Positions 26,757 through 34,920 of a DNA stretch of 64,000 nt are shown here, one piece after another (the first letter of the stretch is position 1; every line of letters begins with the position of its first letter). The stretch is from positions 62,001-126,000 of the forward strand of contig CAYUZU010000004.1 in the NCBI GenBank assembly GCA_964448675.1, written 5' to 3'. The notes beneath the pieces were generated by a model. That model searched no databases. It was not told the DNA's origin and was given only the letters and a program-made list of their open reading frames with translations. Made by a program: the position numbers and the translations under genes. The stretch is from CAYUZU01 sp964448675 (GTDB lineage: Bacteria; Planctomycetota; Phycisphaerae; UBA1845; Fen-1342).

Positions 26757-29135
26757 CTACTCCTTCACCTTGATCCCCTCGAGCCAGTCGAGCTTGCGGA
26801 TCTGCCAATACACGATGAGCTGCGCCAGGACGACGAACGCGAACGCCAGCAGCACGGCCAGCACGACACTGCCGGGGCGGATGTGCATCGGCATCCGGAA
26901 TAGCTCGGTATCGTACGCTCGCGCCAGCACGACAATGAGTCCATAGCTGATCGGGGCGGCAAATACCAGCCCGGCGACGAAGGTTGCGGCATTCTGGCGG
27001 AAGAAGATCGCCGCCACCTGCGTTGGCCGGTACCCCAGCACGCGGAACGTGGCGATCTCGCGGATGCGGTCGCCAATCTCGACCAGCGCGTTGTTCACGA
27101 TGCTGCCAAACGCGATCATGCCGGCGAAGACGACGATGACGCCGAGGGCCGTCGACATCGTGCCGACCAGGGTCTCGCGAATTGTCTGTTTCGTGTCCGC
27201 TGCGACGTTGAGGCCCTGGGCGTTGGGCTTGCACTTGACCGCGCGGAACAGAGCGTCGCGGCGCGCGGGATTGATCTCGAGCTGCGCCGCGTTCATCGCC
27301 AGCGCCTCGCCGACGAGGTCGCTCAGGTAGCCGAGGCCGGCATAGCAATCGAGCCCGACGAACGTATCCACGATCGATGCCACGCGGGCGTCGACGGTCT
27401 GACGCCGCCCGCGCACCGGCGTGACGCGCAGCGTGTCGCCGACGCGCGCATCCAGCAGTTCCGCCAGCTTGCGCGCGAGCACCAGTCCCTCCGGCGGAAT
27501 CACCACCGGCTGCAGGTCGGCGGTCATGGGCGTCGTGAGGCGGTGGGTGTCGCTGAGTCCGGTGATCGCCACCCGGCGCTCGCGGCGCCCGTGCTGCAGG
27601 TCGCAGACCAGAGCCAGCAGGGGCTCGGCGTAATCGACGGCCGGCAGGTGCCGGGCTTCGTCGAGCGCCGCCAGCGAGCGCTCGTCGCGCAAGCCGATAT
27701 CGACGTCGCTGTGGGCGACCTTGTCGTACTGGTATTCCACCATGTACCAGAGCGAGTCGTTCAGCACCAGCGCCAGAATGATCATCGAGGTCGCCAGTGA
27801 CGTGGCGAAGACCGCCGTCGCGGTGCGCACGCGATTGCGGAACAGGCCGCGCAGCGCGATGTGCGTGCGAAAGCCGAGCCGACGCCACAGCCAGGGCCAG
27901 CGCTCCAGGAAGATCGCGCCGCCGCGCTCCGGCGGCTTGGGGCGCATCGCTTCGGCGGGTTCGAGTTGCAGCACGGTCCAGACGCCCTTGGCGGTGCCGC
28001 CCGCGGCGAAGACGACGCTGATCAGCAGCCCGCCCAGCAGCAGATCGGGATACAGCTCGTAGACGAAGTTGGGGAACTGGAAGAAGCCCTTGTACATCTC
28101 GACCATGCTGGCCGCCATCCACACGCCGACAAGGTTGCCGGCCAGGCCGCCGACCAGCCCAACCACGAGCCCGAACGACACGAAGTGCAGCAGCACGTCC
28201 CGGCGGCCATAGCCCAGCGCCTTGAGCGTGCCGATGATGGCCCGCTGGCGCTCGGCGAGGCGGCTCATGAGGATGTTGAGGACGAGCGCCGCGACGAGCA
28301 GGAAGATCGCCGGGATGACGGTCGACGAGATGCGCACGCCGTTGATTTCGTCGGAGAGAAAGCGGTGCGAGGCCTGGCGCTCTCGGGGCGTGGTGCTGAG
28401 CACGCCGTATGGCTCGAGCATCCGTTCCATGCGTTCGAGCAGAAAGTCGACGTCGTCCTCGGTGCCGGGCACGAGCCGGCCGGTGATCTCGTTGCAGGCG
28501 TTGCGGAAGTCGAGCACGTCGCGGGCATAGTCCTCCTTGACGTAGAGGATGCCGAAGTGCTCGGGGTCGGGGACAATATCGCCGCTGCCGCGCACCATGT
28601 AGACGTATTCCGGGCTGATCGCGGTGCCCACGATGGCGAACTGCTGGCGCTTGCGGTTGAGGATCAGCTCGATCCGGTCACCAGGGTCGAGGTCGTGCTC
28701 GGCGGCGAAGGCTTCACTGAGGATGACCTCTTCGTTCCGGTCGTGCGAGAAGCCGCCGCCACGTACGATGCACACGCCGTTGATGACGTCGGCGTAGCCC
28801 TGTTCCGGCGTCGAGATGAGCCGCCCGGTGAGGGGCCGAGTCTCGTCCGGCACGTCGATGATCACGTCGAACACGACGCGGCCCTGCACCGCGGCGACGC
28901 CGGGCAATTCGGCGATGCGATCGACGGCCGAGAGCGGCGCCTTCTTGATGTGCACCCAGAAGTCGGCGAAGCGGTACGCGCGGTAATAGGCCTCCTGGCT
29001 GCCGGAGAGGATGCGCACGGCCGAGCCCAGCCCGACGAAGCACCCGGTGCCGACGGCGATGATGCCGATGACCGATAGCAGCATGCCGGCGCCGGACCAG
29101 AGCTCGCGGCCGAGTTTTCGCGTCAGGGCACGCAT
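26757..29135 (-). CDS. FtsX/MacB-type ABC transporter permease
   Basis: A 792-residue permease with two copies of the FtsX module. An N-terminal helix at about 15-38 (M-L-L-S-V-I-G-I-I-A-V-G) is followed by a large extracytoplasmic MacB-type domain, three helices at about 270-385, then a second helix near 440 with another extracytoplasmic domain, and three more helices in the last 120 residues. This is the layout of lipoprotein or macrolide-exporter-like permeases with duplicated FtsX domains. It follows the ATPase gene by 15 bases, so the two are translated together. The substrate is not known; mechanotransmission of a peptide, lipid or drug is typical for the group. Confidence 0.86.
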   Translation of the reverse strand: MRALTRKLGRELWSGAGMLLSVIGIIAVGTGCFVGLGSAVRILSGSQEAYYRAYRFADFWVHIKKAPLSAVDRIAELPGVAAVQGRVVFDVIIDVPDETRPLTGRLISTPEQGYADVINGVCIVRGGGFSHDRNEEVILSEAFAAEHDLDPGDRIELILNRKRQQFAIVGTAISPEYVYMVRGSGDIVPDPEHFGILYVKEDYARDVLDFRNACNEITGRLVPGTEDDVDFLLERMERMLEPYGVLSTTPRERQASHRFLSDEINGVRISSTVIPAIFLLVAALVLNILMSRLAERQRAIIGTLKALGYGRRDVLLHFVSFGLVVGLVGGLAGNLVGVWMAASMVEMYKGFFQFPNFVYELYPDLLLGGLLISVVFAAGGTAKGVWTVLQLEPAEAMRPKPPERGGAIFLERWPWLWRRLGFRTHIALRGLFRNRVRTATAVFATSLATSMIILALVLNDSLWYMVEYQYDKVAHSDVDIGLRDERSLAALDEARHLPAVDYAEPLLALVCDLQHGRRERRVAITGLSDTHRLTTPMTADLQPVVIPPEGLVLARKLAELLDARVGDTLRVTPVRGRRQTVDARVASIVDTFVGLDCYAGLGYLSDLVGEALAMNAAQLEINPARRDALFRAVKCKPNAQGLNVAADTKQTIRETLVGTMSTALGVIVVFAGMIAFGSIVNNALVEIGDRIREIATFRVLGYRPTQVAAIFFRQNAATFVAGLVFAAPISYGLIVVLARAYDTELFRMPMHIRPGSVVLAVLLAFAFVVLAQLIVYWQIRKLDWLEGIKVKE

Positions 29136-29150
29136 CGTGCAGGGCGCCTC

Positions 29151-29885
29151 CTACCAGGTCACGTCCGCCGCCTCGATCACGTTGCCGTTCTCCTGCACTT
29201 CGGCGATGCGGCCGCTGACCATGCGCACGATGCGGGTGGCGATGCCGGCAATCGCGGGGTTGTGGGTGATGAGGAGGATGGTCAGGCCGCGCTCACGGTT
29301 GAGCCGCTGCAGCAAACCGAGCACATGCCGGGCGGTGGTCAGGTCGAGGGCGCCGGTGGGCTCGTCCGCCAGGAGGAGCTCAGGTTTCTTCGCCAGGGCC
29401 CGGGCGATCGCGACCCGCTGCTGCTCACCGCCAGAGAGCTGGGCGGGGAAATGGTCGGCGCGTGCGGCGAGGCCGACGAGATCCAGCGCCGCGCCGGGGT
29501 CCAGGGGGTCGGGCACGAGCTCGGTGGCGACCTGGACGTTCTCGTAGGCCGTCAGCGTGGGGACCAGGTTGTAGAACTGGAAGATGAAGCCGACGTTGTC
29601 ACGACGGTACTGGGTCAGGCGGTCGTCGCTGAGGTTCGCCAGCGCGGTGTCGCGATGCCAGACCGCGCCGGCGCTGGGGCGATCGAGACCGCCGACCAGA
29701 TTGAGCAGCGTGGTCTTGCCCGAGCCGGAGGGGCCGAGGACGACGAGCAGCTCGCCGCGTTTGATGATCAGGCTGGCATCAACGAGGGCGGCAACTGCGA
29801 CGTCACCCATCTGAAACACGCGGCTGGCATCTTCGAGGCGCAGCAGGGCGGCGGTTTGGTCGGTGGTCGTGGTGGCAGCGTGCAA
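29151..29885 (-). CDS. ABC transporter ATP-binding protein (LolD/MacB type)
   Basis: A 244-residue ATPase. Walker A is G-P-S-G-S-G-K-T-T, the Q-loop is I-F-Q-F-Y-N-L, the signature is L-S-G-G-E-Q-Q-R, and Walker B with its Glu is L-L-L-A-D-E-P-T-G-A-L-D, followed by the H-loop in L-L-I-T-H-N. The sequence style is that of LolD/MacB ATPases that pair with FtsX permeases. The start is set at TTG 29885 because GGAGG precedes it by 8 bases and the protein then has the normal length; the longer reading to 30167 adds low-complexity sequence with no conserved features. First gene of the efflux operon. Confidence 0.88.
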   Translation of the reverse strand: MHAATTTTDQTAALLRLEDASRVFQMGDVAVAALVDASLIIKRGELLVVLGPSGSGKTTLLNLVGGLDRPSAGAVWHRDTALANLSDDRLTQYRRDNVGFIFQFYNLVPTLTAYENVQVATELVPDPLDPGAALDLVGLAARADHFPAQLSGGEQQRVAIARALAKKPELLLADEPTGALDLTTARHVLGLLQRLNRERGLTILLITHNPAIAGIATRIVRMVSGRIAEVQENGNVIEAADVTW

Positions 29886-30680
29886 GTGTGGCCCTCCGTG
29901 CGTGGGCTGGTCTGCGGACGGCGCGGTGAGCGCATTGTGGCGATTCGGCGTGGCAGGTAAAGCGTTGTCGTTTCGGGATTGTAGGCGTGGGCGGTGCGCA
30001 CTCGCGTATGTTACGCTGGGCGGGACGAGCGCGGAGTTGCGGCTTCTATTAAGCCGGGGGCCCTCAGCGTGAAGTTTGTGTTTCGTTTTGATGAGTGCCA
30101 GGAATCGCGCACGGCTTCTTTTAGCGAATCGTGCGCGTGTGTTGTTTCGGTCCTTGTATTTCATCAATTCTTCGCGAACAGATCACGCTTAATTCACAAT
30201 CGCCGGGTCTAGTACTGCTGCGCCAATTGTGCATCTGCGTCGGCCGTCCGGTTGGGTAGTGGCGGTACGGACGGTTTATTGTCCTTGGGGAGGCGATGGG
30301 CGAGGGTCCAGCGCGGCTGTGCTTGGCGGGGTTCGTATGAGCGAAAGTGTGCGGTGCCGCGAGCGCCGCGGTGGTGGAGGCCTCGACGCCGATGTCCTCC
30401 CGTGTTGGCCGCAATGCCGGTGTGTGCCTTTGGTTTGGCTGGGATGGCCGGGCCGGTATTGGCGCACGGTTTACGGGTGGTTCCAGCATGCGGCTCGCGG
30501 CTGCTCGGTCGTCGGGCCGCGTCCTGGTGCACGCAACGGGTGCGGGTTTGAAGCAAGCTGATTCGTCGTCTGCAACAGTATCGCAGGTTCCAAGGTAACG
30601 AGTTTTTTGCATTGCATTGGTGGCACGCTAACGCTGGACGGTTAGTTAGTTCACCAGCACAACCATGGGAGACGCACAAG
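29886..30680. other. 795-base intergenic region without a convincing gene
   Basis: This divergent gap lies between the ABC ATPase and the pseudopilin. Open frames are short, overlap on both strands and look like non-coding translation (rich in Arg, Trp, Cys, without motifs). One notable structure is a perfect 8-bp inverted repeat CGCGCACG/CGTGCGCG at 30106-30113 and 30130-30137 with a 16-base loop. The region is locally richer in T than its surroundings (30060-30200 and 30600-30650). It presumably holds the two divergent promoters and a leader; a small RNA is possible but unproven. Confidence 0.5.
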
Positions 30681-31718
30681 ATGATGAAGGCTGTGCATGC
30701 TGGCCGCACGAAACGCAGATGGGGGTTCACGCTGATCGAGCTGCTGGTCGTGGTGGCGATTATCGCGATCCTGATCTCGATCCTGCTGCCGGCCCTGAAC
30801 GGGGCCCGCCGCAGCGCCAAGGCCACCAAGTGCGCCGCGAACATGCGCGGCGTCGGCCAGGCGTTCGCGACGTATCTCGCGGAGAACAACGCCACTTACC
30901 CTCCGTCGTACGTGTACCCGTATGACAATCGTGGCAACTGGGAGCCCAAGAACCAGCCCGCGGCACACCCCTATGGCTACTCGCATTGGTCGTGGTTCCT
31001 GTTCAACCGCGGTGCCGTGGATGAAGAGGCCTTCCGCTGCCCCGAGCTGTCCAACGGCGGCCTGCCGCGAACCAACCCCGGCGAGCGCGAGGAAGACTGG
31101 GAGACCCGCCAGGTCGACCAGAACGGCGGCGCTCCGGTGACGAGTCTGGAAGACAAGCAGGCGCCGCGCGTGGCCTACGTGGCCAATGCGGCCATCGTGC
31201 CCCGCAACAAGTTCACGCCGACGCTCTCCGGCGGCCCGCGCGTCAACAAGTGCGTGAAGGAGCACGAGATCAAGGAGTCACGCGGTGTCATCCTGGCGGC
31301 CGAGTTCGCCCAGGATTACCGGCTGGCTTCCGTGAACCAGGGCAACGGGTACCTGATCAAGAGCCACCGCTCGATCCATCCGTTCTTCAGCGCCAGCGCC
31401 GGCGCCGACGAGTACAACTGGCCGCCGTTGCCGGACTTCACCTACGGCGACCTGAGCTCGGTGGACTACGGCCTGAAGAAGCCCAACCAGCTCCAGGATG
31501 CGGTCGGCATCATTGACGGCATCGGCGGGCCCGAGATCAACGTGGTCGGCCGTCACCATCCCGGCAGCGACGACTACGGCGGTTCGACCAACTTCCTGTT
31601 CAACGATGGCTCGGTGGATCGCACGAAGATCCTGCAGACGCTCAAGTTGCGCCAATGGGGCAACCAGTACTACGCGCTGACGGGTCGCAACAAGATCATG
31701 TTTCCGCCGGGAAGGTAG
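30681..31718 (+). CDS. Pseudopilin-like protein with planctomycete-type (H-X9-DG-like) C-terminus
   Basis: A 345-residue protein with a type IV prepilin leader: basic start, then R-R-W-G-F-T-L-I-E-L-L-V-V-V-A-I with the cleavage Gly before Phe and Glu at +5. The hydrophobic helix is followed by the N-terminal alpha domain (A-R-R-S-A-K-A-T-K-C) and a globular region. The end has R-H-H-P-G ... N-F-L-F-N-D-G-S-V-D, the His-to-Asp-Gly signature found in the very numerous planctomycete DUF1559-like pseudopilins. ATG 30681 is preceded by GGGAG. The prepilin peptidase at 6423 is a plausible processing enzyme. The next gene, 221 bases on, encodes a secreted PstS-like protein. Confidence 0.88.
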   Translation: MMKAVHAGRTKRRWGFTLIELLVVVAIIAILISILLPALNGARRSAKATKCAANMRGVGQAFATYLAENNATYPPSYVYPYDNRGNWEPKNQPAAHPYGYSHWSWFLFNRGAVDEEAFRCPELSNGGLPRTNPGEREEDWETRQVDQNGGAPVTSLEDKQAPRVAYVANAAIVPRNKFTPTLSGGPRVNKCVKEHEIKESRGVILAAEFAQDYRLASVNQGNGYLIKSHRSIHPFFSASAGADEYNWPPLPDFTYGDLSSVDYGLKKPNQLQDAVGIIDGIGGPEINVVGRHHPGSDDYGGSTNFLFNDGSVDRTKILQTLKLRQWGNQYYALTGRNKIMFPPGR

Positions 31719-31939
31719 TGACCATGTTCGGCGTCAGCGCCGCGCAACGTCAGATATGAGGGGACGATAGGCGGAAAGGAACCCGGAAGCACTTCGAGGC
31801 ACGCGAAAGGAGGTGAAGGGAAGGCGCCCTGCCGGGCGTGTGCGCGGGGTGTGCGCTGATGGCACCCGTATCCGTATTCGATGCAGTACTCGTTTCCACT
31901 TGCGATAGCGGTTTAATTCTTTTTGGAGGAATGGAAGAC

Positions 31940-34723
31940 ATGAGAAAGGCCTATTTGATTGGTTGTACCGCCGCGCTCGTCATCGCGCTGGCGGCCGGCG
32001 CCAACGCCCAGACCGGCGCCTGTATCTTTGCCGACAATGGCTGTGCGCAGCTCAGTTCGGCGGATTGCGCGACCCAGGGCGGCACGTTCCAGGGTGTTGG
32101 CACCCAGTGCCCCGCGCAGGTCGTGGTCATGGGCGCGACCCTGTTCAAGGACTTCTTCAGCAAGCCCGCCTCGACCAACGACTTCATCAACGTCGACGGT
32201 GACACCTACCAGCAGGCGTACGACCACTACTTCAGCCAGGGCCAGGGCCAGTGGGTCTGCGATCCGAAGACCCCCGTCACCGCGCCGTGGGCCGGGTTCG
32301 ACCCCTGCATCGTCGGTCCGTTCGTCGACCAGCTCGCCGTGACCTATCCGCCGGGCGGCAACTGCGCCGGCTACTACGAGCCCACCTGGCCGCAGCCCAA
32401 CAACCACTGGCTGGTGATCTACCACGGCGTCGGTTCGGGCAACGGTCTGGCCGGTATGCGTGACTGGGCGCTCGGCAGCACCCTGCCGACCGAGCCCGCC
32501 AGCGACACGGGCTTCATCAACCGTACCGAGTTCGCCTCGGGCGGCTTCGTTTCTCCGACCGGCTGCGGCCCCGTGGACGCGACCGGCTGCCCGGTCCCGA
32601 TGCACGGCGTCGACCTCGCCGTCATGGACGTCCCGACCCGCTGGTTCGTCGTTCAGGGTACCGAAGGCGAAGCGGCCTGGAACCGCAATCCGGGTGAGCC
32701 GGGCTACGGCCAGAACCCGATGCGTTCGTACTGCTGCTGCGACGGCGACCAGAGCAACAAGCTCAAGAGCCTGTGCATTGACGACGAGACCTGCCTGCAG
32801 CTCGACAACATTGTCGATGTCCCGATCGCCTGGGTGCCGATCGCCATTATCGCCAACCCGCGCGGCATTCGTGGCAACGAGGGTTGCTGCTCCGAGCACC
32901 AGTGCTTCAGCGTGACCGAGCTGCGCTACCTGTTCCTCACCGGCCGTCTGCCGAATGGTGAGAACCTCGTGGCCGTCACCCGTGACTCGGGTTCGGGTAC
33001 CCGCAACGGCGCCATGAACAGCCTGGGCATCGACCCGAGCTGGGGCCGTGGCGACAATTGTGGCTACAAGCACAAAGAGAAGACCGAGGCCGACCTCGGC
33101 CCGCGCTTCCTGGCCAGCAACTGCGGTGGCTCGAGCGTGATGGAAGAGACCGTCAAGAACGCCGGCCTGGGCGTCGGTTACACCGGTCTGGCCGGTGGCA
33201 GCCGTGCGGCCAAGGACGCGATCAGCGGCATTTATGAAGTCTGCGACGTGATGTTCGACAATCGTGGTGGCACCACCTGTGTCCGTCCGACCATCGGTTC
33301 GGTCGTCGACAACCTCGATCCGGACAGCGGTTACTCGATCGGCGGCCCGGAGACCTTCGCCTACTCGATCGACCACGTCGGGCAGCCGGCGCTGGATTAC
33401 CTCCAGAACATCGTCGACAGCATCATCCAGTTCGAGGAGAACCCGGATCCGCTCGATCCGAACCTCCAGTCGATGCCGGGGCAGTACCTCGCCCAGAGCT
33501 ACTTCCTGCTGGGTGGTATCGAGGGTCTGCCGAACTTGGTCAACCCGACCGAGCTGCTGCCGAACCCCGACTTCAACCAGGCCCTGCACGACTACATGCT
33601 GGCCAACAACGACCTCGGTATCGGCGGCGACACGCCGGCCTTCGGTGCCTCCGAGGCGCTGTACCCGATCCCCGACCGCGCGACCGACGCCGACCTGGCC
33701 GGTTTCGACCCGCCGGGCATCGTGTGGCCTGAGAACCCCTGCGATTGTGACTACCCCGCCGACGGTCAGTACGGCGACGGCAGCACCGATGGCGACTACA
33801 AGAACTACTTCAACGACACTTATCAGTACTCCGCCGGCCAGCCCCTGCCTTCGCGCAACTGGATCGCCGGTGACTTCAACAACGACGGTTGCCGCAACAT
33901 CGACGACATCCCGCAGATGATGGCGGCGGTCCTCGATCCGGCGGCCTGGGTGACCGGTTCGGGCTTTGGTGGCGACATCAACAACCCGGCCATCCCCGAG
34001 ATCATCGGTGACTACAACAACGACGGCAACTTCGACTGCCGCGACATCCGTTACTTCTGTGACGGTCTGGCGCTGGCGACCGACGGCTGCACCCTGCAGC
34101 GTGCCGCCGCGTTCGCGCTGGTCGACGAGACCTGGCTCGCCCTGACCGGCGACAACAACTACTTCAACACGGTCATTTATGACTGTGACGGTGTGGCCCT
34201 CAACGACGGTCAGGCCGCCAGCGATCCGAACTGGGTCGTCGGTGCCTCGGCTGGTGACGTGGCCGGTGCCACCTGTGTCGCGCCGGGCGCGGCGCCCTGC
34301 GGTTACGACTGCAAGGTCGACTGCGTCGATGCCGAGTACCTCTTCGCCAACGTCGGCTACGACTGGGCGAACCTCGACGAGGCCATCGCGATGGACCTCA
34401 GCTGCGACATGAACGGCGACCTCGTCGTCGACTGTGCCGACGTGGCTGTGCTCGAGAGCATCATGGGTTGCACCTGCCCGGGTAGCCCGTGCGACACCTG
34501 CCTCGGCGACAGCAACTGCGACGGCCAGGTCAACTGGCGCGACATCGACTTCTTCGTCGCGGGCCAGAACGACAACGAGCAGGCCTGGTACGATCTGCAC
34601 ATGACCGTCTACGGCATGCCGCCGACCTGCCCGTTCGCCAACAACGACGTGAACGAGGATGGCATCGCCAACTGGCGTGACATCGATCCGTTCGTCGCGG
34701 TGCAGAACACGACCTGCCCGTAA
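31940..34723 (+). CDS. Secreted PstS-like substrate-binding protein with dockerin-like C-terminus
   Basis: A predicted 927-residue exported protein. A signal peptide (M-R-K-A-Y-L-I-G-C-T to A-N-A-Q) precedes a Cys-rich module (G-A-C-I-F-A-D-N-G-C ... A-D-C-A-T-Q-G-G-T-F). Residues about 60-530 resemble phosphate-binding PstS folds: G-A-T-L-F-K-D-F-F, G-V-G-S-G-N-G-L, D-V-P-T-R-W-F-V-V-Q-G, V-P-I-A-I-I-A-N-P and V-T-R-D-S-G-S-G-T-R, the last matching the anion-binding S-G-T loop. The C-terminal part has several dockerin/EF-hand-like loops and ends in a double N-W-R-D-I-D tail. GGAGG ten bases before ATG 31940 fixes the start. Codons favour GGT, CGT and GTC more than neighbours, suggesting strong expression. 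A terminator hairpin follows. Confidence 0.8.
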   Translation: MRKAYLIGCTAALVIALAAGANAQTGACIFADNGCAQLSSADCATQGGTFQGVGTQCPAQVVVMGATLFKDFFSKPASTNDFINVDGDTYQQAYDHYFSQGQGQWVCDPKTPVTAPWAGFDPCIVGPFVDQLAVTYPPGGNCAGYYEPTWPQPNNHWLVIYHGVGSGNGLAGMRDWALGSTLPTEPASDTGFINRTEFASGGFVSPTGCGPVDATGCPVPMHGVDLAVMDVPTRWFVVQGTEGEAAWNRNPGEPGYGQNPMRSYCCCDGDQSNKLKSLCIDDETCLQLDNIVDVPIAWVPIAIIANPRGIRGNEGCCSEHQCFSVTELRYLFLTGRLPNGENLVAVTRDSGSGTRNGAMNSLGIDPSWGRGDNCGYKHKEKTEADLGPRFLASNCGGSSVMEETVKNAGLGVGYTGLAGGSRAAKDAISGIYEVCDVMFDNRGGTTCVRPTIGSVVDNLDPDSGYSIGGPETFAYSIDHVGQPALDYLQNIVDSIIQFEENPDPLDPNLQSMPGQYLAQSYFLLGGIEGLPNLVNPTELLPNPDFNQALHDYMLANNDLGIGGDTPAFGASEALYPIPDRATDADLAGFDPPGIVWPENPCDCDYPADGQYGDGSTDGDYKNYFNDTYQYSAGQPLPSRNWIAGDFNNDGCRNIDDIPQMMAAVLDPAAWVTGSGFGGDINNPAIPEIIGDYNNDGNFDCRDIRYFCDGLALATDGCTLQRAAAFALVDETWLALTGDNNYFNTVIYDCDGVALNDGQAASDPNWVVGASAGDVAGATCVAPGAAPCGYDCKVDCVDAEYLFANVGYDWANLDEAIAMDLSCDMNGDLVVDCADVAVLESIMGCTCPGSPCDTCLGDSNCDGQVNWRDIDFFVAGQNDNEQAWYDLHMTVYGMPPTCPFANNDVNEDGIANWRDIDPFVAVQNTTCP

Positions 34724-34777
34724 CGCGGTCGTTATGCAACCACCCCGGCGTGTGACCTCGGGTCGCATGCCGAGCCC

Positions 34778-34820
34778 AGGCCGGCCCGCGTCTCCTTGTG
34801 AGGCCCGGGCCGGCCTCTTT
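34778..34820 (+). terminator. Terminator after the PstS-like gene
   Basis: AGGCCGGCCCG (34778-34788) and CGGGCCGGCCT (34806-34816) are a perfect 11-bp inverted repeat with a 17-base loop, followed by CTTTGTG. It lies 55 bases after the stop codon and before the next gene's leader. Confidence 0.68.
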
Positions 34821-34920
34821 GTGCGCCGCGCCGCGGCCCGGGAATCGCCGGTTGTCGCCGGCGGGTGACGCCCCTCTAATACGGGGACGCTCGTTGTGAC
34901 GTCAGTTACCGGAGTATCGC

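Noticed and set aside
29886..30167. Longer ABC ATPase starting at 30167
   Set aside because: The added ~94 residues are low-complexity and absent from the family; TTG 29885 has a proper GGAGG and gives normal length.
30229..30561. Overlapping short frames in the 29.9-30.7 kb gap
   Set aside because: Trp/Arg/Cys-rich, no ribosome-binding site or conserved motif, and equally long frames exist on the other strand.
31913..34768. Long open frame (~951 residues) antisense to the PstS-like gene
   Set aside because: It is Val/Arg-rich, has no recognisable motif or signal peptide, and is explained by the strong codon bias of the sense gene, which removes stops on the opposite strand.
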